Shown: piece after piece, positions 7,413 to 14,439 of the stretch | Layout of the letters: every line of letters starts with the position of its first letter | How positions within the stretch are numbered: the first letter of the stretch is position 1 | Source: Carnobacterium divergens | GTDB lineage: Bacteria; Bacillota; Bacilli; Lactobacillales; Carnobacteriaceae | DNA: 64,000 nt | NCBI RefSeq assembly: GCF_900258435.1 | Contig: NZ_LT992558.1 | Coordinates: 507,370-571,369 of the forward strand | Direction: 5' to 3' | Translations under genes and position numbers: made by a program | The notes under the pieces: generated by a model | What the model was told of the DNA's origin: nothing | What the model saw: only the letters and a program-made list of their open reading frames with translations | Database searches by the model: none

Positions 7413-8501
7413 ATGAAGATGAAAAACAAACACTTACTTTTAATGAGCTTTTTCTTCGTTTTAGTAATCGGATTAGCCGGTTGTGGAGACGCAAAAGAAG
7501 AAAAGAAAGCAGCTATTCTTAAAGATCCTTATTCAGATACACAATTTTTAATGGGAACAGTTGTTAACGTGAAAATATACAATGAAGGCAAGGAAGACGT
7601 GTTAGAAAAAGCGTTTAACCGTGTAAAAGAACTAGCCGCTAAAATCACAGTGAATGAAAAAGGCTCTGAAATTGATGAAATCAACAACCAAGCAGGAGTT
7701 GCTCCTGTAAAGGTAACAGATGACATCTACTACTTATTAAAAGAAGCTTATCATTATAGCAAGACATCCGAGGGTGGATTTGATATGACGATTGGTTCGT
7801 TAACGGATCTTTGGCGAATTGGGTTTCCAGATGCTAGAAAACCAGCCCAAAATGAAATTGATGCTGTCTTACCATTAATTGACTATAAAAAAGTTGATTT
7901 TAACGATAAAGACAAAACCGTGTATTTACCTGAAAAAGGCATGCAATTAGATTTAGGTGCGATTGCAAAAGGGTATATTACAGATGAAGTTGTAAAAGTT
8001 TTAAAGGCAAACGATGTTGACACTGCGATTGTCGATTTAGGCGGGAATATTTTTGTTCTAGGACACAGCCCAAGAAAAGCAGACGCAGACTGGAACGTTG
8101 GAATTCAAGATCCAAATGAAACGCGAGGCACGACAATCGGGACCATTCCAGAAAGCAATCGTTCAATTGTAACGTCAGGTATCTATGAACGTTTTTATGA
8201 AGATCCAACAGACGGTAAAAAATACGATCATTTAATGGATGGAACAACAGGTTATCCATTCGATAACGATATTGCAGGCGTTTCAATTGTTTCGAAAAAA
8301 TCCATCGATGGTGACGGGCTATCGACAGCTGTCTTTTCAAAAGGCGTTAAAGGCGGTTTAGCATTTGTTGATAACTTAGATGGCGTTGAAGCTATTTTTG
8401 TGACAAAAGAAAATAAGATTTATCTTTCAAAAGGCTTAGATGGTGTATTTAAACTAACAAGTGATACGTACACTGTAGAAAAACGTAGCTCATTGAAATA
8501 A
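7413..8501 (+). CDS. fmnB: FmnB, ApbE-family FAD:protein FMN transferase lipoprotein
   Basis: 362 residues. The lipobox LAGC places the lipidated cysteine at C24, so the enzyme works outside the membrane. ApbE hallmarks are present: DLGAIAKGYITDEV near residue 180, VDLGGNIFVLG near 210, HLMDGTTGYPF near 275 and DGDGLSTAVFSKG near 300, which together bind FAD and magnesium. It cleaves FAD and links FMN by a phosphoester to threonine in SGAT motifs, here on PplA. GAGGGG stands five bases before the ATG. It is followed 26 bases later by dmkA in an apparent two-gene operon. The FAD exporter subunit FmnA is not in the window. Confidence 0.93.
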   Translation: MKMKNKHLLLMSFFFVLVIGLAGCGDAKEEKKAAILKDPYSDTQFLMGTVVNVKIYNEGKEDVLEKAFNRVKELAAKITVNEKGSEIDEINNQAGVAPVKVTDDIYYLLKEAYHYSKTSEGGFDMTIGSLTDLWRIGFPDARKPAQNEIDAVLPLIDYKKVDFNDKDKTVYLPEKGMQLDLGAIAKGYITDEVVKVLKANDVDTAIVDLGGNIFVLGHSPRKADADWNVGIQDPNETRGTTIGTIPESNRSIVTSGIYERFYEDPTDGKKYDHLMDGTTGYPFDNDIAGVSIVSKKSIDGDGLSTAVFSKGVKGGLAFVDNLDGVEAIFVTKENKIYLSKGLDGVFKLTSDTYTVEKRSSLK

Positions 8502-8527
8502 GAAACTAAAGGAACGGGAGAAAATCG

Positions 8528-9469
8528 ATGTCCTTCAAAACATTTTTAAAATTAGTAGAAATTCAAACGAAATTAGCAAGTTTATTTCCATTTTTATTAG
8601 GAACGTTATTTGCTAGTGTGTATTTTAAGCAATTCAATCTAATTAATACATTGTTATTTTTTGCAGGAATGTTGATATTTGATATGACGACAACCGCAAT
8701 TAATAATTTTATGGATTATCAAAAAGCAAAAAATGCAGGTTATAAAGACAACGTCAATGTCATTGGGCAAGAAAAGATACCAGAAAATCTAGTGCGCACG
8801 TTGATTTGGATAATGTTGCTGATTGCAGCAGGCTTAGGGATTATTTTGACATGGCGAACGGATATTTTAGTCCTATTGATGGGCGGAATATGTTTCTTTA
8901 TCGGTGTGTTCTACACATTTGGCCCTGTTCCGTTATCAAGAATGCCTTTAGGAGAGCTGTTTTCAGGTGTGACAATGGGATTTGGCATCTTTTTCATTTC
9001 TGTCTACGTCAATCTAACAGAAGGCACGCTGTTGGCATTTAAGTTTTTACCGCACCACCAATTTATCTTAACTGGTAATTATTTGGAAATAGCAACAGTA
9101 TTGCTAGTATCGTTGCCATCCGTATTTACCATCGCGAATATTATGCTAGCCAACAATATCTGCGACTTAGAAGAAGACATCTCAAACCATCGTTACACGT
9201 TGCCTTTTTATTTAGGAAGAAAGCTAGCAATTCAACTTTTTAATTTTTTAATTTATTTTTCTTACGTAGCGATTATGGTAGCAGTTGTTTTAGGTGTCTA
9301 TCATCCTATTATGTTAGGCGCTTTAATCAGCTTTATTCCAGTTAAAAAGAATCTAGCTATTTTTAACAAAAAACAAGTGAAATCAGAAACCTTCGTCATT
9401 TCGATCAAGAATTTGATTCTAGTAAACGGATCGCAAGTGTTATTTTTAGCCGTTAGTTTGTTATTTTAA
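8528..9469 (+). CDS. dmkA: DmkA, UbiA-family DHNA prenyltransferase
   Basis: 313 residues with about eight membrane segments. UbiA-type aspartate motifs are visible: NNFMDYQKAKNAGYKDN near residue 60 and NNICDLEEDISNHRYTLP near residue 210. The enzyme joins 1,4-dihydroxy-2-naphthoate to a polyprenyl diphosphate, giving demethylmenaquinone. It sits directly after fmnB. Co-occurrence with dmkB, ndh2 and pplA marks it as the EET-dedicated paralogue. It could also be the cell's only MenA; the window does not show whether another exists. Confidence 0.88.
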   Translation: MSFKTFLKLVEIQTKLASLFPFLLGTLFASVYFKQFNLINTLLFFAGMLIFDMTTTAINNFMDYQKAKNAGYKDNVNVIGQEKIPENLVRTLIWIMLLIAAGLGIILTWRTDILVLLMGGICFFIGVFYTFGPVPLSRMPLGELFSGVTMGFGIFFISVYVNLTEGTLLAFKFLPHHQFILTGNYLEIATVLLVSLPSVFTIANIMLANNICDLEEDISNHRYTLPFYLGRKLAIQLFNFLIYFSYVAIMVAVVLGVYHPIMLGALISFIPVKKNLAIFNKKQVKSETFVISIKNLILVNGSQVLFLAVSLLF

Positions 9470-9490
9470 ATAAAAATAATAAAAGTTGAT

Positions 9491-9519
9491 TTGACACATT
9501 TTACAAGGAATGTTAAATT
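9491..9519 (+). promoter_or_regulatory. Candidate rpmG-secE promoter
   Basis: TTGACA (perfect -35), 17 bases, TAAATT (four of six). It is the only good -35 between dmkA and rpmG. Confidence 0.55.
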
Positions 9520-9563
9520 ATAAGATGATAGGTATCGGTCATAAAGAAAGTATGGTGGAAAAA

Positions 9564-9716
9564 ATGACTAGTAAGAAAACAGCATTAGCATGTTCAGTAT
9601 GCGGTTCAAGAAATTACGCTAAAAAGGTAAATGAAGGCAATCGCACAGAACGTCTAGAAATCAAAAAGTTCTGTAAATATTGTAATCAACACACATTACA
9701 TCGTGAAACAAAATAA
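9564..9716 (+). CDS. rpmG: Ribosomal protein L33
   Basis: 50 residues, the usual length. It has two CxxC pairs (CSVC at 9-12 and CKYC at 36-39), so this is the zinc-binding form of L33. The ATG at 9564 is preferred over upstream in-frame starts because family members begin MxxKxxLAC and a GGTGG site lies six bases upstream. The order rpmG, secE, nusG is conserved in Firmicutes. A zinc-independent paralogue may exist elsewhere in the genome. Confidence 0.95.
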   Translation: MTSKKTALACSVCGSRNYAKKVNEGNRTERLEIKKFCKYCNQHTLHRETK

Positions 9717-9757
9717 ACTATTTTTTAAATGAATCTAAAATGTTCGGAGGTATAAAG

Positions 9758-9943
9758 ATGGGTAAATTATTCGGCTATTTCGGTAGCGTTAAGCGTGAAA
9801 TGCATGAAGTAACTTGGCCAACAAAAAAAGAATTAAGAAAAGCAATGATGACCGTTATCGGCACTGTATTTTTCTTTGTAATCTTCTTTATGGTTGTTGA
9901 CTATGGCATTACATCAATTTTAGATTTATTTCTAAAAAAATAA
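9758..9943 (+). CDS. secE: Preprotein translocase subunit SecE
   Basis: 61 residues, the single-span Gram-positive form. The amphipathic helix and motif EMHEVTWPTKKEL precede one membrane segment rich in Phe and Val. It clamps the two halves of SecY in the protein export channel. The start at 9758 follows CGGAGG at nine bases; an upstream in-frame ATG would add a non-conserved MFGGIK stretch that is really the ribosome site. Confidence 0.95.
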   Translation: MGKLFGYFGSVKREMHEVTWPTKKELRKAMMTVIGTVFFFVIFFMVVDYGITSILDLFLKK

Positions 9944-9973
9944 TTAAATTACTAGCGAGTATGCTGTAGTAAT

Positions 9974-10034
9974 GGTATACTGACTGTATAAACAAGCGAT
10001 AAGAAACCTTCTTTAGAATATTGAAGGTTTTTTT
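9974..10034 (+). promoter_or_regulatory. Extended -10 promoter and terminator ahead of nusG
   Basis: TGGTATACT at 9973-9981 is an extended -10 element. About 25 bases further lies a terminator at 10004-10034: AAACCTTC/GAAGGTTT followed by T7. The hairpin could simply end the secE transcript. Alternatively it could attenuate nusG from this promoter, because nusG (start 10100) has no other obvious promoter. Confidence 0.6.
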
Positions 10035-10099
10035 GTATGAATTTAAAATGATCGGTATAACGCCATGTAGTTTAAAATAAAAAAATAGGAGTGTTCATC

Positions 10100-10648
10100 G
10101 TGGAAACAGTAGAATTAGAAAAAAATTGGTACGTCTTACACACGTATTCTGGTTACGAAAATAAAGTGAAAACAAACATCGAATCTCGTGCAACAAGCAT
10201 GGGAATGAACGATTACATTTTCCGCGTAGTCGTCCCTGAAGAAGAAGAAACCGAAACAAAAAATGGGAAAGAAAAAATCAACATGAAAAAAACATTCCCT
10301 GGATATGTTCTTGTAGAGATGATTATGTCTGATGATTCATGGTATGTTGTTCGTAATACACCTGGAGTAACAGGGTTTGTTGGTTCCCACGGTGCCGGTA
10401 GTAAACCAGCTCCACTATTAAAAGAAGAAATTGAAGTTATTTTACGTCGTCTAGGCATCAGCACGCGTCATCAAGAAATCGACTTTGAAGTGGGCGATAC
10501 AGTCACAATCATTGAAGGTGCATTTAGTGGATTGATGGGTAAAATTACTGAAATCGACATGGAACGCGCTAAATTAAAAGTAAACGTAGATATGTTTGGT
10601 CGTGAAACAAGTACCGAACTTGATTTTGAACAAATCGACAAATTATAA
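10100..10648 (+). CDS. nusG: Transcription elongation/pausing factor NusG
   Basis: 182 residues. The NGN domain opens with KNWYVLHTYSGYENKV and contains FPGYVLVEM. The C-terminal KOW domain reads FEVGDTVTIIEGAFSGLMGK. The GTG at 10100 is chosen because AGGAG lies eight bases upstream. NusG binds RNA polymerase clamp helices, promotes pausing in Firmicutes, and links to ribosomes via S10. It ends with its own terminator, so it is separated from the L11 operon. Confidence 0.96.
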   Translation: METVELEKNWYVLHTYSGYENKVKTNIESRATSMGMNDYIFRVVVPEEEETETKNGKEKINMKKTFPGYVLVEMIMSDDSWYVVRNTPGVTGFVGSHGAGSKPAPLLKEEIEVILRRLGISTRHQEIDFEVGDTVTIIEGAFSGLMGKITEIDMERAKLKVNVDMFGRETSTELDFEQIDKL

Positions 10649-10658
10649 ACGAATAAAG

Positions 10659-10688
10659 AAAGTTCCTTTTAAAAAGGGACTTTTTTTC
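10659..10688 (+). terminator. Terminator after nusG
   Basis: Stem AAAGTTCCTTT/AAAGGGACTTT with one G-T pair, then T7. Confidence 0.85.
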
Positions 10689-10715
10689 TATCTACCTGTA
10701 ATAAGGAGGGGTTTT

Positions 10716-11594
10716 ATGAAAAAAATCAGCTTCATTCTGTTTGTATTTGTGATTTTAATCGGAAGCACTATTTTCTATTTAAAGTGGAGTGACACAACAG
10801 GACAACCTAGATTGCCCAAAAAGAATGAACTATCAAAAGTTGCAAAAAAAGAAACGGTATCCGAATCCATTCCCACCATCTTTGTTCATGGGTACAGTGG
10901 TACCAAAAATTCATTCGGTGGAATGATTAAGCGACTGACTAAAGAAAAAGTAGCAACGCCTTCCTTAATAGCAACAATCACAAGCGATGGGAACATCACT
11001 TATGAAGGGGAATTCAATAAAAAAGCAAAAAATCCAATGATTCAAGTTTTATTTGCGGACAATAAAAGTACAGAAGAAAATCAAAGTTGGTGGCTACAAG
11101 AATTAATGCAGTCCTTAAAAACAAAATATGGAATTGAAAAAGTGAACGCCGTGGGACATTCAATGGGTGGTGTGGCCTTAACTAATTATGTGACGGCAGT
11201 TGGGATAAACGACGCCTATCCTGAGGTAAAAAAACTCATTCTAATCGCAGCACCAATCAACGGTCTTGAAATTGGAGAAGATGGCATAACTAATTATGAT
11301 CTGACAGAGAGCGGACCAAAAATGCAAACAGAACGCTTTGCCAATTTCGCTACATTAAAAGAAAGAATTCCATCGGAACTAGCCGTTTTAACGATAGCTG
11401 GCGATAAAGAAAATGGAACGAAAAGTGATGGTTCTGTTTCAGTTGCTAGCGCATTGTCAGCAAAATTCATTTATCAATCCCAAGTGACGGATTACCGAGA
11501 AATGGTATTTACAGGTATAAAAGCGAGTCACAGTCTGCTTCATGAAAATACAGGCGTTGACAAGGCAGTTGCCGAATTTTTGTGGTCAGAATAA
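10716..11594 (+). CDS. DUF915-type alpha/beta hydrolase, membrane-anchored
   Basis: 292 residues. One N-terminal hydrophobic segment (residues 4-22) without a clear cleavage site suggests an anchor with the catalytic domain outside. The fold is shown by FVHGYSGTK (oxyanion loop) near residue 57, the nucleophile elbow VGHSMGG near residue 147 and a late histidine in ASHSLLHE. This pattern fits the DUF915 group of Lactobacillales hydrolases with esterase-like chemistry. The substrate is unknown. The start at 10716 follows AAGGAGGGG. It stands alone between the nusG terminator and the rplK promoter. Such a gene is not part of the usual secE-nusG-rplK block. Confidence 0.8.
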   Translation: MKKISFILFVFVILIGSTIFYLKWSDTTGQPRLPKKNELSKVAKKETVSESIPTIFVHGYSGTKNSFGGMIKRLTKEKVATPSLIATITSDGNITYEGEFNKKAKNPMIQVLFADNKSTEENQSWWLQELMQSLKTKYGIEKVNAVGHSMGGVALTNYVTAVGINDAYPEVKKLILIAAPINGLEIGEDGITNYDLTESGPKMQTERFANFATLKERIPSELAVLTIAGDKENGTKSDGSVSVASALSAKFIYQSQVTDYREMVFTGIKASHSLLHENTGVDKAVAEFLWSE

Positions 11595-11620
11595 ACACTG
11601 CAAAAAAAATAATTTAAAGG

Positions 11621-11649
11621 TTGAAAAACACAAATGAATTTGATATAGT
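11621..11649 (+). promoter_or_regulatory. rplK-rplA promoter
   Basis: TTGAAA, 17 bases, TATAGT, giving a ~85-base leader that contains the first L1-like site. Confidence 0.75.
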
Positions 11650-11678
11650 ATGTAGGTACGTTTTGCGTATGTAAGAAA

Positions 11679-11710
11679 GTGGGAGGGGAAATATTAACCC
11701 CATTAACCAC
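11679..11710 (+). promoter_or_regulatory. L1 autoregulatory site mimicking 23S rRNA, in rplK leader
   Basis: An outer stem GTGG/CCAC and inner stem GGGG/CCCC flank the asymmetric loop GA on one side and ATTAA on the other. The left arm GTGGGAGG and right arm ending TAACCAC resemble the L1 binding site of 23S rRNA (GGUGGGAGG and AAAUACCACC). L1 represses its own mRNA in other bacteria and archaea by this mimicry. A second copy lies before rplA. Confidence 0.65.
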
Positions 11711-11740
11711 ATCACGGACTCAATCAAGGAGGTATGTCTC

Positions 11741-12166
11741 GTGGCTAAAAAAGTTGTTAAATTAGTTAAATTGCAAATACCTGCAGGAAAAGCAAATCCA
11801 GCTCCACCGGTAGGACCTGCATTAGGTCAAGCACAAGTAAACATCATGGGATTCTGTAAAGAGTTCAATGCACGTACTGCTGATCAAGCTGGACTAATCA
11901 TTCCAGTAGTAATTTCTGTATATGAAGATCGTTCATTTACATTTATTACAAAAACACCACCTGCTGCTGTTTTACTTAAAAAAGCTGCTGGTATTGAATC
12001 TGGTTCAGGCGAACCAAACACTAAAAAAGTTGCGACAGTTAAACGCGATAAAGTTAGAGAAATCGCTGAAACAAAAATGCCTGACTTAAACGCTGCAAAT
12101 GTTGAATCTGCAATGCGTATGGTCGAAGGTACTGCAAGAAGCATGGGGATTACAATCGAAGATTAA
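11741..12166 (+). CDS. rplK: Ribosomal protein L11
   Basis: 141 residues, full length. The N-terminal [17 protein letters not shown] proline-rich region (thiostrepton and factor contacts) and the C-terminal rRNA-binding domain ending AARSMG-like (TARSMGI) are intact. It starts at GTG behind AAGGAGG. It forms the base of the L7/L12 stalk and is needed for stringent RelA activation. It is the first gene of the rplK-rplA pair, with an L1-type leader upstream. Confidence 0.97.
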   Translation: MAKKVVKLVKLQIPAGKANPAPPVGPALGQAQVNIMGFCKEFNARTADQAGLIIPVVISVYEDRSFTFITKTPPAAVLLKKAAGIESGSGEPNTKKVATVKRDKVREIAETKMPDLNAANVESAMRMVEGTARSMGITIED

Positions 12167-12227
12167 TCTTCATCAACCGCTTCTTACGTATCGACTCAAT
12201 AGCTAATTCATTAGCTTTGAGGATTAA

Positions 12228-12253
12228 GTGGGAGGTAAAACCGTTATAACCAC
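12228..12253 (+). promoter_or_regulatory. Second L1 rRNA-mimic site, rplK-rplA intergenic
   Basis: GTGGGAGG at 12228-12235 and ATAACCAC at 12246-12253 can form the same GTGG/CCAC plus GGT/ACC stem with an asymmetric internal loop as the site before rplK. It ends eleven bases before the rplA ribosome site, well placed for translational repression by L1. Confidence 0.7.
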
Positions 12254-12273
12254 AATCAAGGAGGAAAAAGAAC

Positions 12274-12963
12274 ATGGCTAAAAAAAGCAAACAATATCAA
12301 ACTGCCCTTAAGCAAGTTGATGTTTTAAAAGCTTATTCAGTAGAAGAAGCAGTTGCATTAGTAAAAGAAATCGATTTTGCTAAATTTGATGCAACAGTAG
12401 AAGTCGCTTATAGACTTGGTGTTGACCCTAAGAAAGCTGACCAACAAATTCGTGGGGCAGTTGTTCTTCCAAATGGAACAGGTAAAACACAACGCGTTTT
12501 AGTATTTGCTAAAGGCGAAAAAGCTAAAGAAGCAGAAGCAGCAGGCGCAGATTACGTAGGTGAATCTGATCTTGTTCAAAAAATCAGTGGCGGTTGGTTC
12601 GATTTCGACGTAATCGTTGCTACTCCAGATATGATGGGTGAAGTTGGTCGTCTAGGACGTGTTCTAGGACCTAAAGGATTAATGCCTAACCCTAAAACTG
12701 GTACTGTTACAATGGACGTTACAAAAGCAGTTAACGAAATCAAAGCTGGTAAAGTAACTTACCGCGTTGATAAAGCTGGTAATGTACAAGCTCCAATTGG
12801 TAAAGTATCGTTTAGTACTGACAAATTAATTGAGAACTTTAAAACAATCAACGATACAATGTTGAAAGTTAAACCTTCTTCAGCTAAAGGTCAATACATC
12901 AAAAACATTACTGTAACAACAACTTTTGGCCCTGGCGTAAAAGTTGACCAAAGCTCTTTATAA
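12274..12963 (+). CDS. rplA: Ribosomal protein L1
   Basis: 229 residues, usual length. Conserved [20 protein letters not shown] lies in the middle and [16 protein letters not shown] follows. It binds 23S rRNA helices 76-78, moves deacylated tRNA out of the E site, and represses its own operon. AAGGAGG lies nine bases upstream. The preceding intergenic segment holds the L1-site mimic. Confidence 0.97.
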   Translation: MAKKSKQYQTALKQVDVLKAYSVEEAVALVKEIDFAKFDATVEVAYRLGVDPKKADQQIRGAVVLPNGTGKTQRVLVFAKGEKAKEAEAAGADYVGESDLVQKISGGWFDFDVIVATPDMMGEVGRLGRVLGPKGLMPNPKTGTVTMDVTKAVNEIKAGKVTYRVDKAGNVQAPIGKVSFSTDKLIENFKTINDTMLKVKPSSAKGQYIKNITVTTTFGPGVKVDQSSL

Positions 12964-13030
12964 TCAATAACTAAAATTTTACTTGACCTAGATGATTGTA
13001 CTTGTTACAATCATCTAGGTTAATAAATAT
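12964..13030 (+). other. 15-bp perfect hairpin after rplA
   Basis: At 12986-13020 a perfect 15-bp stem (ACCTAGATGATTGTA) closes a five-base loop. It is followed by TTAATAAATATTT rather than a clean T run, so termination may be partial. It may also protect or process the rplKA message upstream of rplJL. Confidence 0.6.
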
Positions 13031-13279
13031 TTACCGAAGACAGTAGGTGACGCAAGTCTTAATTTCCTACCGAGGATCATACTATGTGCAAACATATAAT
13101 AATCCCTCTATGTCTAAGGTGACATGGGGCTTTTTGCTTTTCATGACTACAAGAGCTTGTTCTGCAAGTCGGAGTAGACAAAGGAACGCAAAATGAGTCT
13201 TATAGAAGTGGTCTTATGACAGTTTTTATGATTCTTATTTTAAATCCCCAGACAATCTATCAGGAGGTGAAACTTACAC
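13031..13279 (+). ncRNA. L10 leader RNA with internal terminator-like hairpin
   Basis: The segment begins with ACCGAAGACAGTAGGTGACG and closes with TTTCCTACCGAGG, the conserved signature of the Firmicutes L10 leader that binds the L10-(L12)4 complex. A hairpin CCC..ATGTC/GACAT..GGGG followed by CTTTTTGCTTTT at 13104-13140 can act as a terminator. The remaining ~140 bases to rplJ contain no frame of interest and end in the CAGGAGGTG ribosome site. Confidence 0.85.
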
Positions 13280-13780
13280 ATGAGTCAAGCAGCAATCGCT
13301 ACAAAACAAGTAATCGTTGAAGACGTAACAAAGAAATTTGAAGCAGCAGCTTCAATCGTCATTGTTGACTATCGCGGATTAACTGTTGAAGAAGTTACAG
13401 AATTACGTAAACAATTACGTGACGCTGGTGTTGAGATGAAAGTTATTAAAAACTCTATTCTTAGCCGTTCAGCTGAAGCAGCTGGTTTATCTGGTTTAGG
13501 AGATATCTTTAAAGGTCCTACTGCTATCGCATTCAGTAATGAAGATGTTATTGCACCTGCAAAAATCATCAATGAATTTGCTGAAAAAGCTGAAGCATTA
13601 GAGATTAAAGCTGGCGTTATTGAAGGTAAAGTTTCTTCAAAAGAAGAAATCGAAGCTCTTGCAAAACTTCCAAATCGCGAAGGTTTGTTATCTATGTTAC
13701 TTTCAGTACTACAAGCACCAGTCAGAAATACTGCACTTGCTTTCAAAGCAGTGGCAGATTCAAAAGAAGAAGTGGCTTAA
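13280..13780 (+). CDS. rplJ: Ribosomal protein L10
   Basis: 166 residues. The N-terminal rRNA-binding globular domain contains [19 protein letters not shown]. The C-terminal helix carries the L7/L12 dimer binding segments. It forms the flexible stalk base that recruits translation factors and represses its own message through the leader upstream. The start follows AGGAGGTG. Confidence 0.96.
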   Translation: MSQAAIATKQVIVEDVTKKFEAAASIVIVDYRGLTVEEVTELRKQLRDAGVEMKVIKNSILSRSAEAAGLSGLGDIFKGPTAIAFSNEDVIAPAKIINEFAEKAEALEIKAGVIEGKVSSKEEIEALAKLPNREGLLSMLLSVLQAPVRNTALAFKAVADSKEEVA

Positions 13781-13852
13781 TTACGAGTTGCAATTTTTTT
13801 GAAACAAAACAAGCAATCTAAAAAATATACCCAATAATGGAGGAAATTAACA

Positions 13853-14218
13853 ATGGCATTAAACATTGAACAAATCATTGCTGATGTGAAAGAAGCAACA
13901 GTATTAGAATTAAACGACTTAGTAAAAGCAATCGAAGAAGAATTTGGCGTTACTGCAGCTGCTCCTGTAGCAGCTGCTGGTGTTGCAGGTCCTGCAGCAG
14001 CAGAACAAACTGAATTTACAGTAGAATTAACTTCTGCTGGAGATCAAAAAATTAAAGTAATCAAAGTAGTTCGCGAAGCTACTGGCTTAGGTCTTAAAGA
14101 AGCTAAAGCATTAGTTGACGGAGCTCCTACAGCAATCAAAGAAGGCGTATCTAAAGATGACGCTGAAGCTATGAAATCTCAACTTGAAGAAGTTGGAGCT
14201 TCTGTAGAAGTTAAATAA
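13853..14218 (+). CDS. rplL: Ribosomal protein L7/L12
   Basis: 121 residues. The N-terminal dimerisation domain is followed by an Ala/Gly/Pro hinge (residues ~36-52). The factor-binding C-terminal domain reads [21 protein letters not shown]. Multiple copies form the stalk that activates EF-Tu and EF-G GTPase. TGGAGG lies nine bases upstream, and a strong terminator follows. Confidence 0.97.
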   Translation: MALNIEQIIADVKEATVLELNDLVKAIEEEFGVTAAAPVAAAGVAGPAAAEQTEFTVELTSAGDQKIKVIKVVREATGLGLKEAKALVDGAPTAIKEGVSKDDAEAMKSQLEEVGASVEVK

Positions 14219-14238
14219 TCATTTTTAATGATGGGAGA

Positions 14239-14269
14239 AGACGCACAGTTTACTGTGTGTCTTTTTTTT
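14239..14269 (+). terminator. Terminator after rplL
   Basis: Stem AGACGCACAGT/ACTGTGTGTCT with one G-T pair, then T8. Confidence 0.88.
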
Positions 14270-14292
14270 GTGAATAAATAATAAATAGGAAG

Positions 14293-14375
14293 TTATCCAG
14301 TTGTGGAAAACTTTTTCCAACCTCGAACATGCCATTCATCCACAGTAAAGAAAAAAGAATGTTTTTTGTGGATAA
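14293..14375. promoter_or_regulatory. Cluster of DnaA-box-like 9-mers
   Basis: Within 83 bases lie TTATCCAGT (14293), TGTGGAAAA (14302, reverse of TTTTCCACA), TCATCCACA (14336) and the perfect reverse box TGTGGATAA (14367). They sit just upstream of the helicase promoter TATAAT at 14402-14407. DnaA is known to act as a transcription factor at such clusters. Binding here is inference. Confidence 0.45.
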
Positions 14376-14439
14376 GTCTGTCTTTTTTCGAATGTATGTT
14401 CTATAATGTGGGGAGTTACATAAAGAAAGTTGGGTGTGT

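Noticed and set aside
13369-13746. 125-residue minus-strand frame opposite rplJ
   Set aside because: Shadow of a conserved ribosomal gene, with no ribosome site.
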